Assembly: GCF_963169125.1 (NCBI RefSeq)
Contig: NC_084802.1
Coordinates: 115,944,903 to 116,008,902, forward strand
Length of the DNA: 64,000 bases
Direction of reading: 5' to 3'
Origin: Humulus lupulus
Lineage: Eukaryota > Streptophyta > Magnoliopsida > Rosales > Cannabaceae
Shown: positions 58,184 through 64,000 of the stretch, piece after piece
Numbering within the stretch: position 1 is the stretch's first letter
How the letters are laid out: each line of letters begins with the position of its first letter
Program-made: the position numbers and the translations under genes
The notes under the pieces: model-generated
Database searches by the model: none
What the model saw: the letters and a program-made list of their open reading frames with translations, nothing else
Told to the model about the DNA's origin: nothing

Positions 58184-58299
58184 TCACATTCATATTCATA
58201 AACATAAATATTAAGTGAAAATAAAAGAGTTTTGAGAAGAAAGAAAAACTAGATTGAAAAATGTTTATGCTGATGCCTTTTCTCCTCCTTTATTGCTCT
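58184..58299 (-). repeat. 5' LTR of Athila, middle part
   Basis: It aligns with 12275-12395 of the 3' LTR (CACATTCATATTCA..., TTTTCTCCTCCTTT) and breaks at TTGCTCT, where a chromovirus LTR begins. 58179-58183 is the CATAA duplication. Confidence 0.85.
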
Positions 58300-58610
58300 T
58301 GTAACGTCCTCCTAATCTAGGACTGTTACTTTGTGTACTTTAAAATTGGGCCACACTTGCTAACCAAGTCATTTGGTTTAAAATGTGTAACTGAGGTTAA
58401 TGTCAAGTGTTAGGGTTAAAAATTTTGGTCCAAATAACCGTTGACTTTTATATAAAAATTTTCGTACAAACATGGGATCCCAAAATATTACAACTAGCTT
58501 TTAAAAATTTGAATATTCATCAAAATTACATTCATCCGGCCTAAGCTGAAAAAACAGGGCTATAACCCTAGTTCCTCTTAGATTTCCCCGGTGTGGCGTG
58601 CTGCCCCTTT
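58300..58610 (-). repeat. LTR 3'-terminal piece, chromovirus-like family
   Basis: TGTAACGTCC on the plus strand, then similarity to 35395-35680 (CATGGGATCCCAAAAT, CCCTAGTTCCTCTT). The same stretch recurs, more similar to 35485-35680, at 59612-59800, so the segment is present twice. Confidence 0.65.
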
Positions 58611-59252
58611 GGCACACCCACATGGGGCCATTTTGTAAGTGAGCATGCCTTGGTGCTTGATCATTAGTCAAGTCTTGCACCAAGCAACCTCATGGGATAG
58701 GGTAGTGGTAGTTTTGTAAATTATGCATATGTCTCCCAGACAAAAATCATATATGTTCCTGGGAAGACCTTATTTCCCTAGAAGGCTCCTTAGGGGGACG
58801 TGAACTGGTGACTTAGGGAAGCACCATGGCCATCAACAGATAGGGGCCAAAGCTGTGTACTCCCTTGCCCTATCAAGGCTATATATTAATAAAATGATAT
58901 TTATCCATACTTGCCCCTGTGTGCTTCCTTGTTGCCTATGTGTTACTTGTTTGTTATCTTCGTTGGGCCATTGTGTGCCACTTGCCTTGTTGTGTGCTTT
59001 GTGTTGTGTGGACATTCCTAGGAATGACTTGCTTTGTGCTTGCTCATAATTCATTATTGCCCGTTGCATGTCCGAGATGTGTATGTGGCTAACCACTGAG
59101 TTTGTTTGCCTGCAGGTGTGTGTTATAGGCTGACTTGCTAGCTTGAAGAGTCTGCAAGTGTCGCGCGTTTCGTCTACTTGGAGTGCCCAAATAGCCGGCC
59201 AGTGACAGTTGGTATCAGAGCCAGGTTAGAAAGAGCTTGGCAAAACACACTA
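58611..59252 (+). mobile_element. LTR fragment and primer site of a plus-strand retroelement
   Basis: The plus strand holds a TATA-like CTATATATTAATAAAATG (58880), a T/G-rich stretch, and an LTR-type end GTGACA at 59207. Then come GT and the primer site TGGTATCAGAGC (59210-59221), a perfect match to the plant initiator Met tRNA type. The left boundary of the LTR is not clear. Confidence 0.6.
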
Positions 59253-59612
59253 ATGGTGAGCAACACTCAGAGGATCGAAGCACTTCAGAAGCGTGTGGGG
59301 GAATTAGATGGCCTAGGCGAGAGGGTCAGGGATCTTTCCTCTACAAGTCATAACTCTGGATCGTTAGATGCAAACAATCACATAGCTACGCTAAAGAAGG
59401 AAAACAATGTTCTCCTATCCAGAATAATCGCGTTGGAGCAAAGAAACACTCCAACAAGTACTTCTGTTTCCCCTCGGTGGGAAGACCGCATTGCGGAAGT
59501 GGAGCGCATGCTGAACGAACAAGAAGTTTCCATAAATGACACTACGGAAGACTGCAGGGAGGCAGTTGGCGTGCTCATAGAAGAAATGGCTGAGCTAACT
59601 ACCAAGATCGTG
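59253..59612 (+). pseudogene. gag N-terminal coiled-coil fragment of the plus-strand retroelement
   Basis: The ATG at 59253 lies about 30 nt after the primer site. The frame reads MVSNTQRIEALQKRVGELDG, later LKKENNVLLSRIIALEQR and IAEVERMLNEQEVS, a heptad-rich coil typical of the start of some plant gag proteins. It is cut at 59611, where the minus-strand LTR begins (GTGTAACTAAG). No capsid domain remains. The frame is open to that point. Confidence 0.55.
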
Positions 59613-62223
59613 TAACTAAGTATGATTAGCGGTTTTGGGATTAAAATTTTTGGTTAAGATATAATGTTTCATTAGAACGTTTAGTATATACTTTGGGATC
59701 CCAAAATATAATTTCAGAGTTTATTACAAGAAAATATTTACAACAGGCCAATCTAAGCGGAAAAACAAGGTTTAACCCTAGTTCCTCTTCAAACCTCGGC
59801 CGTGGTGGTCGAGCAGCTACATATGTACACATCATCACCTAAGCTCTCCAACTCAAGGATGGTCTAGCCTTCTTTTGGCTTTACCTGCACCACATATCAC
59901 CCGTGAGCCGAAGCCTAGCAAGAAAACTTAATATGCTCATGAACAGTTATAACATGTCATCAGATCATAAGGCACACACCTAGCAGATATAGCCCTATTC
60001 CAGCAGGCAACAGATCCACGTAATGTTGAGTATAACACATCAACCACTGACCATAATAGTCATCTAGGGCTTTTAGCCCAAAATAGAAACGTAATGTTGA
60101 GTATAACACATCAACCAATGACCATAATAGTCATCCAGGACTTTTAGCCCAGAAATAGAAACGTAATGTTGAGTATAACTTATCAACCAATGATCATAAT
60201 AATCATCCAGGATTTTTAGTCCAAACAAATAGGTGATAGTCGCAAAAGTCACTGAGTTGGGTATAGCTCCCTTTAGCCTTGTGACGATAGGGTCACCGGG
60301 GCTTAACAGACAAGTGAACTTTTATTAGTTCAAACAGGATAGGTGCATGGTGACTAGTCACCAACATAACCTTCCTCATGACCATAGAGTCATAACTTTG
60401 GAACATCGTTCCCTAGCCATGTGACAAATAGTCACCTGGGCCTTAGGCCCTGGCTCTGAGTAACTAGTCCTAGACTAGCCAAGCACTTATAAGTTCATCA
60501 ACCTTAGGTTCGGTCCAGCGTTAATGGCTTAGAGCCATTCAATGCTGATATCGATTAGATCTAATCTTCATTTGGCCCTGCGTTCATGACGCTATGCCAT
60601 ATCTGACTCTTAGGTCAGTATCCCTGACTAGTCAGTGCCATATACAAGTAAGCAATGCCACCAAACATATATCACATATCCAATATCCGAATACAAGGCA
60701 TTCAGCATGCTTACTTAACAAATACTAGCATAAGTAGGATCATGCATAAACACAGAGGCTCAAGCTCTGTACGATATCATACTCAGTATACAAAGCATGT
60801 CCTAATCACATGTTTCTCGTGCATCATATTTAACCACTTGACATGCCTCAAAAATAATCATGCATGCCACATTTAATAATCCAACACGCATCAATAATAA
60901 CCATGCATGTCACATATACACAGGGTGCAGTTTTCTTAGCTCAGATTCGAGCTAGAATGAATAAAATATCGACCCTTGAGAACGATCAACTTTTAGTCCT
61001 TTAGCGGCCACCTAGTCATAACCAAATATGGGACACCATCAATAAAATGATAATAAAGGGTTCCCAAACCCAAGATCTAGCCTCCGGGACATCAATCCCC
61101 ACTAATCCGGGTAATAGGAACGATCTCGAGGCCTAAAACCATGTTCTCGGGGTCAAAACGCACAAACGGGCTCAACCCTGCTCAAGGGCTGCGGCCTTAG
61201 CACCTTGGGCTGCGGACCCTAGCCATTCTAGAAGCAAGGGCCGCGTCGCCCAACACCAAGGGCCGCAGCGCCCAGCAAGCACAAAACTGCTCCATCTACT
61301 TCTTCGAGCTAGGGCTGTGGCGCCCAAGAACAGGGCCGCGGCCCCCAACCCAGAGCCATCCCCGAACACGATTTTCAACATCCCAAGGCCTCCAAATTCA
61401 TGCCTAAACATTACCAAATCATCAAATAAAAGTTCCCAAGCTTCCCAATGGTCCAAAACAATCAAAACCCAAAGCTCAATCGAACCAAAAACTCAACGAT
61501 TCACAAAATCCAATTCTAAGCTTAGAAACTCTAAAAACTCAAAACATAAACTTAGATTACCTTTGATTGGGTTGTTTTCTGTCAAATCCTTCGGTTAAGA
61601 AGCTTCTAATCTTTCCTAGGATCGCTATGCCTTGATCCTCGCTTGATTCTGACTCCTAGAACTCGAGATTTCTTCAAAAAGGCTTCGAACGGTAAAATGA
61701 GCTAACAAAGGAGAGAGGAAATGTTTTCTAACGTACGTTCTATCTTACAAGCTACATCAAGCTTAAGTAACCTCAAATAAAACCTAGTGCTCGGGGTCCC
61801 AAAAACACCCCCGAGGACATTATAGGAAAAACTTCAAAAATTTCCTCCTGACCTCAAATACTCCCAATTTATCATCAAATAAACATTCTTATTACCCAAT
61901 AATCAACCCCGTTATGACAAAACCGCTAACTCATAATATAAGATCGTCTCATGCCGAATAGCTCGAATATATCTCCATAATAATGAAATCTCATTCACAA
62001 ATTACAATATGCACCCAAATATACAAATATGCCCTCAACAGGCCAAATTACCAAAATGCCCTTATAATTATAAATACACCCATATGCATGCATTTATCAT
62101 CATATAATAATATAATTCACATAAACATGCATATGATCATTAAATAGCATCATAACTCAATTATGGCCCTCCCAGCCTCCTAATCAAGGTCCTAACCCTT
62201 ATTAGGAAATTCGGGGCATTACA
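59612..62223 (-). repeat. 3' LTR, main part, chromovirus-like family
   Basis: It starts TGTAATGCCCC at 62223 (minus) and aligns along most of the solo LTR 35395-38236. It contains a 3-copy 75-bp repeat (60012-60230) and a GC-rich island (61175-61350). The ORFs 61172-61465 (minus) and 61317-61598 (plus) over the island are compositional. Confidence 0.8.
60012..60230. repeat. About 75-bp tandem repeat, 3 copies, within the LTR
   Basis: Units begin CGTAATGTTGAGTATAAC and include CATAATAGTCATCCAGG and CTTTTAGCCC. They lie at 60016, 60091 and 60164, with the last copy more diverged. Confidence 0.88.
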
Positions 62224-62240
62224 ACTATCCCCTCCTTATA
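62224..62240 (-). other. Polypurine tract of the chromovirus-like element
   Basis: The minus strand reads ATAAGGAGGGGATAGT before TGTAATGCCCC, just after the pol stop. Confidence 0.75.
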
Positions 62241-64000
62241 GAAATTCCGTCCTCGAAATTTACTCAAATAGCTCGGAATAAGAATTCCGCCAAATTGACT
62301 CCAATTTTCCAGGTCGCTTCCTCGACCTCACTGTCTCTATAGCATTACCTTAACCCAAGGTACACTCTGTTCAACAGAACCTTATTACTTCTGTTACAGT
62401 CTGAACTGGCAATTCCATACCGGAATACTTAACCTTAACCTTCAGATTCTTATTACTTAACTTATGAGTTCCTTTAACCCATGTCCACTGCATGGAAATA
62501 CAAAATACATTGTATACAACTGACAGTGCCAAAGATAAGGCTGATCCAAAGTCAACCTAACCAAACCCATCCAAGATTCAACTATCGAGATAATCTAGGG
62601 CTTAGCTTGCCTTTAACCCCTCATCCCTTTCCATGGTTATACTTTAAAGAAGATACGTTCTTCTACCTAGAACTCCATGTTCCTACTTTTCAATTTAGTA
62701 AAACTTTTCCATTTATTCTGAGAAGTGAGCATCCAAGCTTTACCCTTTAATAATCTCAATAGTCCCCTGAACCACCTCAGGATCCAGATATATACTAACT
62801 CATTCCTCTTATAAGATGTTCTTCCAATATTAATTGGATAACCCTCTCTCCCTGATTTACCACCAGTTTGAGAGTAGTAAACTGTACTGAATTCCATCTA
62901 TATTCTCATCGCCTTCTTAACCCTTCCAAAGCCTGGAAGTCGCAATAGAGTCTTCATCTGATAAGATAGACCTTGAGTTTCATGAAGGCGCTCTATTCCT
63001 TTCTCACATAGGGATCTGAACACTAATCATCTGTATTATTTACTTCTCCTTACTGATAAAAGTGAACTCACTTGGATAAACCGGTCCACAATGACTCAAT
63101 GCTAACTCATGCTGCTCCACTAACCTGGAAATCCCACCGCAAAACTCATCGCGATGCTCTCTTATTCCCATTATGAAATACTCAAAGGTTGTAATGGCCT
63201 TGCTGATTCATGATACTCTGTCTTGACCTGCTAATAGGTTAAGAACCTTACCACATGTCCCATTACATCCCTCTTCATCTCAGGCCACCACTATAAAGCT
63301 TTCATATCCCGTTACATTCTCATGATGCCTGAATGAAAAGAAAAGAAGAATAACACAAGATTCATCCAGAATCTCCAAAGTAACCTCATATTCTAAATCC
63401 GACCCTTATACCACAATAAATTCATATCTGACACTACACGACTCTTAGCTAATCCAGCTAAGACTTTCCATTCAATCTTTCTTATCTGTGGCTCACTTAA
63501 CCATATTTCCTTTTTATCTTCCCTGAGATGATAATCTCAAACATAAGACTGGCCACTGGCCCACCAGAAACTCTACTCTAGTTCTGGTCAGATCCTTTAA
63601 CTAACATATTGCTCAGGCAATTACTTTTCTTTGTCACTGAGAAGTCATATTGACCCACAAACTGATTCTGATATGTAAGAAGACTCAAAACACTTTCCCA
63701 AGGCACATGCGATATCTTTACCACCCAAGGACACTCCTGCCCCTAAGGTGTTCTTCAACCTTAGCAAATCTCCGCAGAGAAAATACCACAATACCATCGT
63801 CCAAGACGATCACAAATCCCATTCAAATAAACCTTTGAATGCTCTGTTCATATAATTTACAAACACTTGGCATTAACACAATTTTCCAAATCATATTCAG
63901 CATTCTCAGTGCTCTTATCTGATACAAACACGATTTTTTTATATAACTTCCTCTCTGATCTCTAACTGGTCCTAACCAGATCCAAGATTCACCTTCGAGA
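62241..64000 (-). pseudogene. 3' end of pol (integrase) of the chromovirus-like element, degenerate
   Basis: The minus strand near 63440-63210 reads LLWYKGRI, then HSGIMRM, RDMKAL, WWPEMKRDV, RFLTY and QVKTEYHESARP, with stops between. This is the integrase zinc domain with the linker before it (canonical WWPGMK and CQQVKAEH). The frame end near 62330-62240 shows EVEEATWKIG and VNFEDGISIRRG before the stop, the usual C-terminal end of plant chromovirus-type pol. The core between is heavily mutated. RNase H to the right of 63450 cannot be read with confidence. The short ORFs at 62481-62897 and 63650-63838 are decay products. Confidence 0.65.

Larger units (their letters stand above)
11460..58299 (-). 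mobile_element. Athila-type Ty3/gypsy element, split by four insertions
   Basis: The pieces in minus-strand order are: 5' LTR 58299-58184 and 45664-44849, Asp-type primer site 44842-44825, gag 44754-44217, pol 33360-30470, env-like ORF 28748-27761, 3' non-coding 27760-26684 and 13249-12952, and 3' LTR 12951-11460. Each gap is filled by another element, and the gaps at 13250-26683 and 45665-58178 show clean 5-bp target duplications across which the Athila sequence rejoins. The 5' LTR is also broken at 58300 by an element reaching past the right edge, so about 550 bp of it should lie outside the window. The gag to protease stretch is missing at the copia junction. Confidence 0.85.
58300..64000 (-). 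mobile_element. Chromovirus-like Ty3/gypsy element running off the right edge
   Basis: The minus-strand element is inserted in the Athila 5' LTR. Its left end (GGACGTTACA on the minus strand) is at 58300, and the flank GCTCT (58295-58299) is the likely duplication. It consists of LTR pieces 58300-58610 and 59612-62223, a polypurine tract at 62224, and degenerate pol to 64000. A plus-strand retroelement fragment sits between the LTR pieces. Confidence 0.7.

Noticed and set aside
61172..61598. Overlapping ORFs on opposite strands across the GC-rich island
   Set aside because: No domain similarity, and the frames arise from the repeated GGCCGCGG-type motifs in the LTR.

Overview
The window is plant nuclear DNA made almost entirely of nested transposable elements. 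I recognise no host gene, rRNA, tRNA or CRISPR array. Several retrotransposon classes (Ty3/gypsy Athila, Ty3/gypsy Tat, chromovirus-type Ty3/gypsy, Ty1/copia, CACTA), plant-type primer binding sites (initiator Met tRNA type, Asp type) and a strongly AT-rich background point to a repeat-rich eudicot. The LTR families look like those of Rosales such as Cannabaceae, but that is low-confidence pattern memory and not a search result.

Layout, left to right. (1) 1-4228: the 5' end of a minus-strand chromovirus-like element (LTR 1252-3399, primer site at 1236-1248, gag start), with its gag cut by the end of a CACTA DNA transposon (1-635) and with an older LTR of the same family on its right (3400-4228). 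(2) 4229-11459: debris. It holds a replication-protein-A-like fragment, a decayed minus-strand Tat element (RT, two RNase H domains, integrase), a diverged tandem repeat, a truncated copia LTR and an unassigned segment with direct repeats. (3) 11460 to beyond the right edge: one large minus-strand Athila element opened up by four insertions. Its 3' LTR is 11460-12951, env-like ORF 27761-28748, pol 30470-33360, gag 44217-44754, Asp-type primer site 44825-44842, and 5' LTR 44849-45664 plus 58184-58299.

The insertions inside Athila are: Tat element A on the plus strand (13250-26683, target duplication ATAAT); a copia element on the minus strand (33361-44211) that itself holds a solo chromovirus LTR (35395-38236, duplication TCCAT); Tat element B on the minus strand (45665-58178, duplication CATAA); and a minus-strand chromovirus-like element from 58300 to past 64000 (left flank GCTCT).

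The most interesting content is in the two Tat elements. Each carries, between integrase and 3' LTR, a second multi-exon gene on the opposite strand to gag-pol (22026-25312 in A, 46692-50257 in B). The two genes share a TATA box, a 5'UTR intron ending just before the ATG, a gypsy-type 'transposase-like' domain, a short intron at the start of a coiled coil, and a related C-terminal block. Element A also carries a 20-copy, 59-bp tandem array in which each unit contains a dyad and a TATAAAA-like run. Nearly all coding regions are damaged. Tat B is the best preserved: gag-protease-RT stays in one frame with only in-frame stops, yet its RT active site reads YVDG instead of YVDD.
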